DNA from: an uncultured Nitrospira sp. | GTDB lineage: Bacteria > Nitrospirota > Nitrospiria > Nitrospirales > Nitrospiraceae | Direction: 5' to 3' | Length of the DNA stretch: 54,178 bases | NCBI GenBank assembly: GCA_902500715.1 | Contig: CABVRO010000008.1 | Coordinates: forward strand, 1 to 54,178 | Part shown: piece by piece, positions 1-7,984 of the stretch | Position numbering within the stretch: position 1 is the first letter of the stretch | Layout of the letters: the number at the start of each line of letters is the position of its first letter | Made by a program: the position numbers and the translations under genes | The notes under the pieces: model-generated | Database searches by the model: none | What the model was told of the DNA's origin: nothing | Seen by the model: the letters and a program-made list of their open reading frames with translations, nothing else

Positions 1-662
1 CCGCGCAGGGACAGTTCATCGCGCTGTTGGATTGTGACGATGTCTGGTTGCCGGGAAAACTTGCCGCTCAGCTGGTGGTCATGCGTGCCCGGCCAGAGGT
101 GGGGTTAGTCCATACGGACTTCGAGGTGCGATTCGAGGACGGCACCTTGGAGGAGCGAGTCTCGGCGCGATTGAGCCGTGAGCCGATGGTGCAGGCGTTT
201 GCCGGAGGTCATGTGGCTCTGCCGTCCACACTCCTGATCCGGAAAGCGGCGCTCGATCAGATCGGGAGTCTGGACCCTGAACTGTATGGGTCGGAAGATT
301 CCGATCTCACGATCCGGCTGTTTCGTGCGACTAGGTTTGAGTGCGTCGACGAGGTGTTGGTGCACAAGCTTCAGCGGGGGCACGGCTATCGAGACATGGC
401 CTTCGATGAACAGACCCATCGCGAGAGCGTCCTCGCCAGTCGAGATCGCTTTCTCATGCGCCTGGAGGGGTTCGCTCCCTTGACGGTGGCGCAACGCGCC
501 GCGTTGGACCGGGAATGGGCGAACTATTTCCTCTTGAAGGGGGCGGCGGCAGAACGGGCCGGACGTCGGGGTGACGCGCGCCGGCATTATTGGTCGGCGA
601 TCCGCAAGGCTCCGACCCGTATTCGATGTTATACGCGCTGGCTGCGAGCGCTGAAGCCCTAA
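1..662 (+). CDS. Family 2 glycosyltransferase, 5'-truncated by window edge
   Basis: The frame is already open at base 3, so only the C-terminal part of the protein is present (about 220 residues). It opens with ALLDCDDVWLPGK, the metal-binding DxD region of GT2 (GT-A fold) transferases. This is followed by an LPSTLLIRKAALDQIGSLD stretch and an EDSDLTIRL acidic motif typical of GT2 acceptor/catalytic regions. The last 70 residues form a helical, TPR-like tail (EWANYFLLKGAAAERAG...). The same tail occurs in the GT2 protein encoded on the opposite strand at 1057-1968, so the two look like paralogues. The role is sugar transfer to a growing surface glycan; donor and acceptor cannot be told from sequence. 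Confidence 0.85.
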   Translation, partial: AQGQFIALLDCDDVWLPGKLAAQLVVMRARPEVGLVHTDFEVRFEDGTLEERVSARLSREPMVQAFAGGHVALPSTLLIRKAALDQIGSLDPELYGSEDSDLTIRLFRATRFECVDEVLVHKLQRGHGYRDMAFDEQTHRESVLASRDRFLMRLEGFAPLTVAQRAALDREWANYFLLKGAAAERAGRRGDARRHYWSAIRKAPTRIRCYTRWLRALKP

Positions 663-1056
663 CGCCGACGCCGGGTCTGTTTCTCAAGTCTCGCGCCAAT
701 CGCCTCTAACCCAATTACCAGAGGGGCTATGGAAACCATCAGTTGCGACGTGTGAGGGAAGGCGTCGAACATAGCTCTCTGCAGCCAATACGATCTCACT
801 CACCACATCACCGACGATTTATTTACCGTCGTTCGTTATCATGGTCTCCGCCTGCTCTTTTTCAATCCTCGTCTCGCTTGCGAGGAGAGATCGGGGGTGT
901 ACTTCCGGATATCTATTATCCTGTGGCAGCGCCTCGGCAGACCGGCGATCTCCGCCGCGTTGCCAAGCGATGTTCGGGAAACGTCCGGCGATGGATCGAG
1001 TATCTAGGGCATGGGACTGAGTTGAAGGTGTATGTCAGAAAAGATCGGAGTGCGGG
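663..1056. other. Intergenic gap between convergent glycosyltransferase genes
   Basis: About 390 bases separate two convergent GT2 genes. A 105-codon open frame (743-1060, +) is present but shows no recognisable domain, no good ribosome site, and a composition rich in Arg and Ser as expected of chance frames. A small hairpin (TCCTCG / CGAGGA) lies near 868-888. I see no clear terminator with a T-run. It may be decayed coding sequence, but I cannot identify the source. Confidence 0.4.
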
Positions 1057-1968
1057 TTAGACGAAATACGATCTGACCAGCCGCGACCAGGTTTTGACGT
1101 TGAGCGGTTCGTGGCGCAGAGCCGACTGGAATGCCTGACGAGCGGCGGTGGGTGTGTGGGCCCGCAGGTGGTGTTTGCCCAGGTCGGCATAATAGACAGC
1201 CCAATCGTGCGAGAGGGCATCGCCTTCAGGGGTGCCGGGTCGGCAGGAGGCGGCGTGTTTTTCGAGGAACCGGCGCCGACCGTCCAGCGCGCGTAACGAG
1301 GGGATATCCCGCGACGCATTGTGTCCGTAGAGCCGGTGCCGATAGAGCGGTTTGGGAAGATGAATGAAGCGGCCCGGGCCGTACAGCCGGATGATCAGAT
1401 CGATGTCTTCCCAAATGGAGAGGGCCGCATCGTAGCCGCCTACCGCATCGAAACAGGTCCTGCGGAACAGCGACCCCGATGTGGCGGCGTCGTGTCCGCC
1501 CCGCAGCAATTGCGTGATGCTGCGTTGCTGTTTTATCGCGGCATCGTATTCTAGAATCTCGTTCCGTTCATTGACCTGGTACCCGTCGCAGTGTACGAGG
1601 GTGGCCTGCGGAGCGCTCTCGAGGATGCCGAGTGTTGCTTCCAGGAACGTGGGCTCCCACAGATCGTCCTGATCGAGAAATGCCAAATAGGGGGTTTGGG
1701 CCAGGCGCGCGCCGGCATTTCTGGCGGCGGCTTGTCCGCTGTTCTGTGAATGACGCACGTAGCGGACCTGCGGGATGGCTTGCACCAACGCGTCCGTGCC
1801 GTCCGTCGAGGCATCGTCCACGACGATGATCTCGGAGGCGGCCAGGGTTTGCGCGCGCACGGAATCGATGGCCTCTTTCAGATATCTGGAGGTGCCGTTG
1901 TAGGCGGGAATGACGACGCTGATCTGTGCCACGGGCGTGAGTTCCTTGGAGGCGTTAATCGGTAACAT
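1057..1968 (-). CDS. Family 2 glycosyltransferase
   Basis: GT-A fold transferase of up to 303 residues. It has the N-terminal nucleotide-binding start QISVVIPAYNG, the VVDDASTDGT motif, the DxD-type motif FLDQDDLWEP, and an acidic EDIDLIIRLYG motif downstream. The C-terminal about 60 residues are a helical TPR-like extension shared with the truncated GT2 at the left edge. A GTG at 1932 (residue 13) is a good alternative start: family members usually begin at this point and an AAGGA sequence lies 9 bases upstream, whereas the ATG at 1968 lacks a ribosome site. It is the only gene of the polysaccharide locus on the - strand, convergent to one GT2 and divergent from the GT4 gene at 2186. Donor sugar unknown. 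Confidence 0.88.
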   Translation of the reverse strand: MLPINASKELTPVAQISVVIPAYNGTSRYLKEAIDSVRAQTLAASEIIVVDDASTDGTDALVQAIPQVRYVRHSQNSGQAAARNAGARLAQTPYLAFLDQDDLWEPTFLEATLGILESAPQATLVHCDGYQVNERNEILEYDAAIKQQRSITQLLRGGHDAATSGSLFRRTCFDAVGGYDAALSIWEDIDLIIRLYGPGRFIHLPKPLYRHRLYGHNASRDIPSLRALDGRRRFLEKHAASCRPGTPEGDALSHDWAVYYADLGKHHLRAHTPTAARQAFQSALRHEPLNVKTWSRLVRSYFV

Positions 1969-2032
1969 AGGCGGTGAACGCAGTCAACCGGCGCTGCTGC
2001 GGAACAATCCAGCGGACATCGAGCCGGCTGCC

Positions 2033-2061
2033 TTGACTTGCCGGGTAGGCTGTGATTCTAT
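2033..2061 (+). promoter_or_regulatory. Possible sigma70-type promoter upstream of GT4 gene
   Basis: TTGACT (2033-2038) is followed after exactly 17 bases by TTCTAT (2056-2061), in the gap between divergent genes. The -35 box is close to consensus and the -10 is weak. It would give a leader of about 120 bases before the GTG at 2186. Confidence 0.35.
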
Positions 2062-2185
2062 GCCCGCCGATTGCGTGCAGGGGCTTGTTGGTCATGCCAT
2101 CGCATCCGATCGTTCGTGCGATGGCCCCTGTGCCTGATCGCGAGCCGGTCCTGTCCTCCACCATGGGTCTCTTCCGCGCAATATT

Positions 2186-3265
2186 GTGAAGATCGTCATA
2201 GCCGCTTGGCATCTCAAGAATCTCAACGTCGGGATCGGGCGATATGCCCGGGAGCTGATTGAGGCGCTGGGGCGCGTCGATCAAACCAATCAGTATGAAA
2301 TTCTGATTCCTCACGCGGAGCATCCGTTCCCCGCACGTCCGAACATGCGATATCGCGCGATCCGGTTCCCGCTGTTTCGTCGCCGTTTCTGGGAGCAGAC
2401 GGCTCCGCTCCTCGTCGGCCCGTACGATGTGCTCCACTTTCCATACGATTCCTGCGTGGCCTGGAAGCGCGGAACATTCGTGGCCACCATCCATGACGTC
2501 AAGCCGTTGCTGTTTCCGGTGCTCCGTACCCGTCCCAATCTCAATAGTCGTATCGAACAGTGGCTGGTCGGCGATCGCTGGAAGAAGCTCGACCACGTCA
2601 TCACGATTTCCGAACATTCACGGCGCGATCTTCTGGCGCATGTTCCGCTTCGTCCCGAGCAAGTGACCGTGACCTCCCTGGGCCTCGATACCGAACGATT
2701 TAGACCCGCCGAGCATCGGGGGGAGGGCAAACCCTATGTCTTCTGCGTGGCCGGAGCCGACCCGACCAAGAATGTCGGCATCCTCATCGATGCCTTCGCG
2801 AAGCTTGCCGAGCCGCTGCGCAGCCGGTTCGATCTGCTTCTGGCCGGTGATGTCTGTAAACGCCCGGATATTCGCACGGCCGTCGAGCACCATGGCATCG
2901 GCGCCCACACGAAACTGGTCGGCATGGTGTCCGACCGGGAACTTGTCGCGTATTATCAGCAGGCCACGGCGTTTGTGTTTCCTTCGCTATACGAAGGCTT
3001 CGGGCTGCCGGTGTTGGAGGCCATGGGGTGCGGATGTCCGGTGATCTGTTCGAATGCCGCTTCGCTGCCTGAAGTGGCCGGGGATGCGGCGGTGCTGGTG
3101 GATCCACGTGACAGCGATCGATTGGCCATCGAACTCTCCCGCCTCCTGGCATCACCCTCGCTACGGGATGACTTGATGGCTCGCGGCCTGGCTCGGTCGC
3201 GCGAATTTTCCTGGGATCGCACGGCGCTGGAGACGGTGGCGGTCTACCGACGGCTAGTAGGCTGA
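2186..3265 (+). CDS. Family 4 glycosyltransferase
   Basis: A 359-residue GT-B retaining transferase. The N-terminal acceptor domain begins [21 protein letters not shown]. The C-terminal nucleotide-sugar domain carries [20 protein letters not shown] and the GT4 donor-site EX7E motif in [15 protein letters not shown], followed by [18 protein letters not shown]. The layout is that of WbaZ/mannosyltransferase-type enzymes of O-antigen and exopolysaccharide clusters. The start is a GTG at 2186 with no strong ribosome site, chosen because homologues begin with M-K-I-V. It stands alone behind a divergent gene. Specificity cannot be assigned; a mannosyl- or glucosyl-transferase is the usual annotation for this type. 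Confidence 0.9.
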   Translation: MKIVIAAWHLKNLNVGIGRYARELIEALGRVDQTNQYEILIPHAEHPFPARPNMRYRAIRFPLFRRRFWEQTAPLLVGPYDVLHFPYDSCVAWKRGTFVATIHDVKPLLFPVLRTRPNLNSRIEQWLVGDRWKKLDHVITISEHSRRDLLAHVPLRPEQVTVTSLGLDTERFRPAEHRGEGKPYVFCVAGADPTKNVGILIDAFAKLAEPLRSRFDLLLAGDVCKRPDIRTAVEHHGIGAHTKLVGMVSDRELVAYYQQATAFVFPSLYEGFGLPVLEAMGCGCPVICSNAASLPEVAGDAAVLVDPRDSDRLAIELSRLLASPSLRDDLMARGLARSREFSWDRTALETVAVYRRLVG

Positions 3266-3388
3266 GTCGGTGGCCCTCGATGGGCGAACCGGATCGCCGG
3301 CAACGCAGATGGTGCTCGACAGGTTGCAGCTGTTGTGTTGTCATGGATCCCTGACGGGCTCTTGCCTGATGTCGAGGGGATGCACCTT

Positions 3389-4591
3389 ATGGCGGAAGAG
3401 ACGAGCGATGTGTTAATCGCCGGGGCCGGAGTGATCGGCGTGGCTATCGCGAGGGAACTCAGGCGCCGGCATGGCATGAAGGTGGTTGTGCTGGAGAAGG
3501 AATCCACAGCAGGCCGGCATGCAAGCGGTCGCAACAGCGGCGTGCTGCACGCGGGCGTGTATTACAAGGCCGGGACACTCAAGGCCCGGCTGTGCGTAGA
3601 GGGGAACCGGCGGTTGCGGGCCTATTGTCGGCAGCAGGCGATTCCGCTCAACGAGCATGGCAAGGTGATTGTAGCGCGGACAGAGGCGGAGTTGCCGGCC
3701 CTGCGTGAATTGTATGCACGATCCCAGGCCAATGGAGTTCGTGCGAGCTTGCTCGATCAACAGGCTCTGAAAGAGGTGGAACCGTGCGCGAAGACCGTCC
3801 AGCAGGCGCTGTATGTACAGGATACCGCGGTCGTCAACCCGCAGCGGGTCATGGCGGCCATGGTGGCGGACGCCGAGCGCGAAGGCGTGGAGTTTCGCTT
3901 CGGCTGTGCCTGGCAGGGGCGGGAGAGCGATGGGGTGGCGCGCACCGATCGGGGCCGTTTGAGCTACGGGCATTTCGTGAATTGCGGCGGACTCTTTGCC
4001 GACCGAATCGCGCATGCCTACGAAGTCGGGCTGCATCTCAAAATCTTGCCGTTTCGCGGACAGTTCTATCGGCTGCGTTCCGGGTCTGCCATGCAGGTCC
4101 GTGGCAACATCTATCCGGTTCCGGACCTGCGCAACCCGTTCCTGGGCGTGCATTTTACGCGACGGCCTGAAGGCGATGTGACGATCGGACCTTCGGCCCT
4201 CCCGCTGCTGGGTCGTGAGCAGTATCGAGGCCTGGTCGGGGCCACGCTCGGCGGGACTGTCACGATGCTGGCCTATTTGATGCGACTCTTCGGTCGCAAC
4301 CGGGACCATTTTCGCTCGATTGCCTGGACCGAGATGATCAAGCTGACGCGCGCGGGTTTTTTTCGTGAAGCGGAAGAACTGGGACGGGGGTTTGAGAAAG
4401 CCGATTTGCTGCCGGGGCAAGCGCCGGGCATTCGGGCGCAATTAGTCGATACGAGAACGGCGGAACTGGTCAGTGATTTTGTGATTGAGTCGGGGACGCG
4501 CTCCACGCATGTATTGAATGCCGTCTCGCCTGCCTTTACCTCGTCTCTGCCGTTTGCCGAGCACGTCGTCGACACGATGAGGCTTGCCTAG
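3389..4591 (+). CDS. lhgO: L-2-hydroxyglutarate oxidase-like FAD-dependent oxidoreductase
   Basis: About 400 residues. The DAO-type FAD-binding Rossmann motif GAGVIG lies at residues 12-17, followed by VVVLEKESTAGRHASGRNSGVLHAG, the signature stretch of LhgO/YgaF enzymes; HFVNCGGLFADRIA and a C-terminal STHVLNAVSPAFTSSLPFAEHV complete the fold. The family oxidises L-2-hydroxyglutarate to 2-oxoglutarate and passes electrons to the membrane quinone pool, repairing a side product of TCA-type metabolism. The ATG at 3389 is preferred over the longer frame because GAGGGG lies about 9 bases upstream and the Rossmann fold starts directly after it. It has no evident role in glycan synthesis, so its place between glycosyltransferase and rfb genes is odd. 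Confidence 0.85.
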   Translation: MAEETSDVLIAGAGVIGVAIARELRRRHGMKVVVLEKESTAGRHASGRNSGVLHAGVYYKAGTLKARLCVEGNRRLRAYCRQQAIPLNEHGKVIVARTEAELPALRELYARSQANGVRASLLDQQALKEVEPCAKTVQQALYVQDTAVVNPQRVMAAMVADAEREGVEFRFGCAWQGRESDGVARTDRGRLSYGHFVNCGGLFADRIAHAYEVGLHLKILPFRGQFYRLRSGSAMQVRGNIYPVPDLRNPFLGVHFTRRPEGDVTIGPSALPLLGREQYRGLVGATLGGTVTMLAYLMRLFGRNRDHFRSIAWTEMIKLTRAGFFREAEELGRGFEKADLLPGQAPGIRAQLVDTRTAELVSDFVIESGTRSTHVLNAVSPAFTSSLPFAEHVVDTMRLA

Positions 4592-4601
4592 CCAGGACAC
4601 C

Positions 4602-4729
4602 TCATGAATGCTGCCGCAAGGCGTCCGACCCTCGAGCCCGGCGAGGCCGTTCTCGTTCGGCCTCCTCGATGGACGGCACGTGCGCCTGCGTCGGCCTGCG
4701 TCTCGAACGCCTTGCGGCGGCATTCATGA
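4602..4729. repeat. 128-bp element bounded by 22-bp inverted repeats
   Basis: The left arm (4602-4623) starts TCATGAATGCTGCCGCAAGG. The right arm (4708-4729) is its reverse complement with a single mismatch over 22 bases. Inside, GAGGCCG and CGGCCTC (about 4643-4664) make a second hairpin around TTCTCGTT. The whole can fold as a long stem-loop. It fills the gap between lhgO and the rfbA gene. Size and structure resemble a non-coding dispersed repeat (REP/MITE-like), or it may act as a terminator or mRNA-stability element for lhgO. No second copy was seen in this window. Confidence 0.7.
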
Positions 4730-4892
4730 ATAATCCCGGGTTGGCGTGTCCCCCGGTTGTATGAGCGAATTTTCTGGTCTGAACCCGTCCCGAAACGTTA
4801 TGATTCGATGCGTGGATAATCGGGGTCGCTTGCCTTCGCCCGGGAAGGCCGGCCCGCTGAATTCGATGATCCTGTTACCGTGGGGGTGGTGG

Positions 4893-5627
4893 ATGAAGGG
4901 TGTCGTACTTGCCGGAGGACTTGGCTCTCGATTGTTGCCGCTCACGAAAGTGACGAATAAACATTTGCTGCCCGTGTATGACAAGCCGATGATCTACTAC
5001 CCCATCCAAACCTTGGTCAACGCGGGCATTACGGAAGTGATGTTGGTGACGGGCGGGAACAGCGCCGGAGATTTCCTGAAGTTGTTGGGAAACGGTCGGG
5101 ATTTTGGTCTGAAGCATCTCAGCTATACCTACCAGCAGGGAGAGGGGGGCATTGCCGATGCGTTGCGGTTGGCGGAGCATTTTGCCGATGATGGCCCCAT
5201 CTGCGTAGTCTTGGGAGACAACCTGATCCAGGGGAATATCGCCAAGGCAGCTGAGGCGTTCCGCGCGCAAAAAACTGGCGCCAAGATTTTGCTGAAGGAG
5301 GTCAAAGACCCTCAGCGGTTCGGTGTGCCGCACCTGGAGGGGAGCCGTGTGGTGAGCATTGAAGAGAAACCGGCACATCCCCGATCGTCATATGCAGTGA
5401 CCGGCATCTACTTTTACGATGCACGCGTGTTCGAGATCACCCGGACGTTGAAGCCTTCCGGCCGTGGTGAACTCGAAATTACGGATGTTAACAATGCGTA
5501 CATTGCCTCAGGTGAACTGACCTGGAATGTGCTGGACGGCTGGTGGACGGATGCCGGCACGATCGAATCGTTGTTGGCGGCCAATCAACTTGTCGCGCAG
5601 ACCGGCGCGAACAGGATGGAGTTGTAA
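4893..5627 (+). CDS. rfbA: Glucose-1-phosphate thymidylyltransferase (short form)
   Basis: Couples glucose-1-phosphate and dTTP into dTDP-glucose, the first step to dTDP-6-deoxyhexoses. The pyrophosphorylase signature LAGGLGSRLLPLT is at residues 6-18, followed by KHLLPVYDKPMIYYP; VVLGDNLI is the metal-binding region, and EEKP and WWTDAGT are further family motifs. The start at ATG 4893 gives 244 residues, matching the short SpsI-like class rather than the 290-residue RmlA class. The frame is open back to 4746, but that stretch has no homology-like features and the protein fold begins at MKGVVLAGG. It ends directly against rfbB (TAA then ATG), so the genes are translationally linked. Confidence 0.93.
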   Translation: MKGVVLAGGLGSRLLPLTKVTNKHLLPVYDKPMIYYPIQTLVNAGITEVMLVTGGNSAGDFLKLLGNGRDFGLKHLSYTYQQGEGGIADALRLAEHFADDGPICVVLGDNLIQGNIAKAAEAFRAQKTGAKILLKEVKDPQRFGVPHLEGSRVVSIEEKPAHPRSSYAVTGIYFYDARVFEITRTLKPSGRGELEITDVNNAYIASGELTWNVLDGWWTDAGTIESLLAANQLVAQTGANRMEL

Positions 5628-6656
5628 ATGCGTATTTTGGTGACGGGCGGGGCCGGCTTCATCGGGTCGCATCTGGTGCGCCGCTTGATTCAGAGCGGCT
5701 GCCATTCGGTCGTGAATCTGGATGCGCTCAAGTATTCCGGCAATCTGGAGAACCTTGCAGACCTCGCCGAGCATCCGCAGTATACCTTTGTGCACGCCGA
5801 TATCGGCGATCAAAAAGCGGTACACGCAACGTTGCGGGAACACCGGATTGAAGGCATCATCAATTGCGCGGCGGAAACCCACGTCGATCGATCCATTCTC
5901 GATCCCGGGGCGTTCGCCCGCACGGATGTCGTGGGCACCGGCATTTTGTTGGAGGAAGCGCGGCAGGCCGGCGTGCAACGGTTTCTGCAGGTCAGCACCG
6001 ACGAAGTGTACGGCAGCGTTGCGCAGGGCAGTTCGACGGAGGAAGACCGGCTGGAACCGCGGAGTCCCTATTCGTCCAGCAAGGCCGGGGGGGATCTGCT
6101 GGTGCTGAGTTATTGGACCACCTACCGTTTTCCCGTGCTGGTCACGCGTGGCAGCAATACGTATGGCCCGAACCAGTACCCTGAAAAATTCATTCCGCTG
6201 TTTGCGACCAATGCGATCGACGAGGAGCCGCTTCCGTTGTACGGCGACGGCAGGCAATGCCGGGATTGGTTGTCGGTCTATGACCATGCGGCCGGCATTC
6301 AGCATGTGTTTGAACAGGGACAGCCGGGCACCGTCTACAATGTCGGCGGCGGGAACGAGCGCGAGAATATCACGGTGGCCGAGCAGATCGTGGCGACGCT
6401 GGGAAAATCCCGCTCGTTGATTCGTTTTGTGCAGGATCGCCCGGGACACGATCGTCGTTATTCGATCGATTGCAGCCGGCTGCGTGCCCTGGGCTGGTCG
6501 CCCCAAGTGCCGTTTGAAGAGGGGCTGAGGCAGACGGTCGAGTGGTATCGCACGCACGAGAGCTGGTGGCGGACGATCAAATCCGGAGAGTTCAAGGACT
6601 ATTATCAACAGCAGTACGCGAAACGGTTGCAGCAGGGGACGGCGTGCGGATCGTAA
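5628..6656 (+). CDS. rfbB: dTDP-glucose 4,6-dehydratase
   Basis: An extended short-chain dehydrogenase of 342 residues that converts dTDP-glucose to dTDP-4-keto-6-deoxyglucose with bound NAD. The GGAGFIG dinucleotide motif is at residues 7-13, the TDEVYG catalytic segment (Asp/Glu for dehydration) at 124-129, and the catalytic Tyr148-X3-Lys152 pair in SPYSSSK. RGSNTYGPNQYPEKFIP and GDGRQCRDWL are typical of RmlB. Its ATG follows the rfbA stop with no gap, and an AGGATGGAG ribosome site lies inside the end of rfbA. The next gene overlaps its last 13 bases. The product can feed rhamnose synthesis or the C-methyl sugar branch suggested by the gene at 17886. Confidence 0.95.
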   Translation: MRILVTGGAGFIGSHLVRRLIQSGCHSVVNLDALKYSGNLENLADLAEHPQYTFVHADIGDQKAVHATLREHRIEGIINCAAETHVDRSILDPGAFARTDVVGTGILLEEARQAGVQRFLQVSTDEVYGSVAQGSSTEEDRLEPRSPYSSSKAGGDLLVLSYWTTYRFPVLVTRGSNTYGPNQYPEKFIPLFATNAIDEEPLPLYGDGRQCRDWLSVYDHAAGIQHVFEQGQPGTVYNVGGGNERENITVAEQIVATLGKSRSLIRFVQDRPGHDRRYSIDCSRLRALGWSPQVPFEEGLRQTVEWYRTHESWWRTIKSGEFKDYYQQQYAKRLQQGTACGS

Positions 6657-7495
6657 TCACCGGGGCGCAGGGACAGTTGGGCACGGATCTCCGGCAGGTC
6701 TTGCAGGGGCATCAACTGACGTTGCTCGATCTCCCGACGTTCGATCTCACTCATCAGGACTGCGGCCGTGTGATTGTCGAGGCCGTGCCCGAAGTCGTGA
6801 TTCACGCCGGGGCGCACACGGATGTGGATGGGGCGGAACGTAACCCGGCTTTGGCTATGGCGGTGAACGCCGACGGAACTGAGCGAGTGGCCCGAGCTGC
6901 CGCTCAGGTCGGAGCGAGACTGATCTATATTTCCACCGATTATGTGTTCGACGGCCAGGGCACACGTCCCTATGTCGAAACCGACCCGACCAATCCCGTC
7001 AGCGCCTATGGCGAGTCGAAACGGGCGGGTGAACAGCGCGCATTGGCCTCCTGTGAGAACACCTTGGTGGTGCGCACGGCCTGGCTCTATGGATTGCACG
7101 GCCGGAATTTCGTCAAAACCATATTGCAGCTGGCGGCCGAACGGCCTTGCTTGAAAGTCGTGGCCGACCAGCGGGGTTGTCCGACCTTTGCCGAGGATCT
7201 TGCTGGTATGGTTGGAAAGCTTGTGGCGCACTCAGCCCGGGGCGTGTTGCATGTGACGAATGCGGGGCATTGTACCTGGCAGGAATTCGCCACGGAGATT
7301 GTCCGGTTGTCCGGGCGCCCGGTTCCCGTTGAGGCGATCACATCGGCCGACATGCCGAGGCCGGCGAAGCGACCCGCCTATTCGGTCTTATCGGCAGATC
7401 GTCTCCATTACCTCGGGTTCACAATGCCGTCCTGGCAGGATGGATTGCAGCGATTCATGAAGGCCCTGCCGGCCGTGCCCTCAGCGGTTTCTTAG
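6644..7495 (+). CDS. rfbD: dTDP-4-dehydrorhamnose reductase
   Basis: RmlD-type NAD(P)H-dependent reductase, 283 residues, forming dTDP-L-rhamnose from the 4-keto precursor. It has the GAQGQLG nucleotide motif at residues 7-13, the STDYVFDG motif, and the catalytic Tyr122-X3-Lys126 (YGESK). The start is the GTG at 6644, overlapping rfbB by 13 bases with AGGGGAC upstream; the frame continues further back to 6542 but the Rossmann fold begins at this GTG. The C3/C5-epimerase gene rfbC, needed between RfbB and RfbD for L-rhamnose, is not next to it and is not elsewhere in the window. Confidence 0.93.
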   Translation: MRIVITGAQGQLGTDLRQVLQGHQLTLLDLPTFDLTHQDCGRVIVEAVPEVVIHAGAHTDVDGAERNPALAMAVNADGTERVARAAAQVGARLIYISTDYVFDGQGTRPYVETDPTNPVSAYGESKRAGEQRALASCENTLVVRTAWLYGLHGRNFVKTILQLAAERPCLKVVADQRGCPTFAEDLAGMVGKLVAHSARGVLHVTNAGHCTWQEFATEIVRLSGRPVPVEAITSADMPRPAKRPAYSVLSADRLHYLGFTMPSWQDGLQRFMKALPAVPSAVS

Positions 7496-7663
7496 CAGTC
7501 TTGCTTCGTATTCTCGCTTGTATCGGAACTCATCCCGCTGGTCGGACCGGCTGTGCAGTTCGTTCATTCTGCTCGCCGCATTCGACTCCGTATTCCCGCA
7601 AGGCGCTTAGTCGGGGCGCATCGCGATCCACGGCGCAATTATTTTGCGAAACCTCCTACGCTG

Positions 7664-7684
7664 AATGTGTCGGCAAGACACATT
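7664..7684. promoter_or_regulatory. Perfect 8-bp palindrome, candidate operator
   Basis: AATGTGTC and GACACATT form an exact inverted repeat around the 5-base spacer GGCAA. It ends three bases before the -35 box of the promoter below. Symmetry, length and position fit a dimeric transcription-factor site. The regulator is unknown. Confidence 0.5.
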
Positions 7685-7686
7685 TC

Positions 7687-7715
7687 TTGTGCAACCCCCG
7701 CGATTTCTCTATACT
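7687..7715 (+). promoter_or_regulatory. Predicted sigma70-type promoter
   Basis: TTGTGC (7687-7692), a 17-base spacer, and TATACT (7710-7715), five of six matching the -10 consensus. The expected transcript start is near 7722, upstream of the ligase-like gene and possibly the gmd-fcl genes after it. Confidence 0.55.
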
Positions 7716-7984
7716 GCGGTCCCGCAGAGCCCTCGTAGCGTTTCTCGTGACGATGCCCGGTGGGCGAGGCCGGTGAGTTCGAGCCTGTGTGCGTGCCTGC
7801 TCAGTCAGACCGGTAAACGGGTGATCCATTTCACGCGGGAATACCAACATGCCGATCCGAGGCCGCGAGAGGCCGAGAGAAGATGCTCTTGGGCATGAGG
7901 AACGATCGTGCCGTCTGCGCGGTCGCTGGTTGTGGTATGTGGGCATCCGGCTTGAGAGGGTGGAGTGTATGGATGTAGTTCGTT

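Larger units (their letters stand above)
7496..7984. other. 489-base non-coding region upstream of the ligase gene
   Basis: No convincing gene. Open frames at 7501-7776 (+) and 7656-8111 (-) have no recognisable domain. The region holds a predicted promoter with an overlapping palindrome (separate entries), then a leader of about 260-300 bases before the O-antigen ligase-like gene. The leader contains a GAGGCCG direct repeat (7860s-7870s) and a small GTGA/TCAC hairpin near 7831-7844. I do not recognise a known riboswitch. Confidence 0.6.

Noticed and set aside
743..1060. 105-codon open frame on the + strand in the first intergenic gap
   Set aside because: No domain, no ribosome site, Arg/Ser-rich composition, and it runs into the 3' end of the - strand GT2 gene.
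1955..2617. 220-codon - strand frame across the divergent promoter region and the GT4 gene
   Set aside because: Antisense shadow of a clear GT4 gene; no recognisable protein features.
3413..4441. 342-codon - strand frame opposite lhgO
   Set aside because: Long antisense frames are common in GC-rich genes; the + strand protein has full FAD-enzyme motifs.
5508..6608. 366-codon - strand frame opposite rfbA/rfbB
   Set aside because: Shadow of rfbB, whose catalytic motifs are complete on the + strand.
7633..7650. GG...GC pattern resembling a sigma54 -24/-12 promoter
   Set aside because: The GG and GC pairs are separated by 12 bases instead of the required 10.
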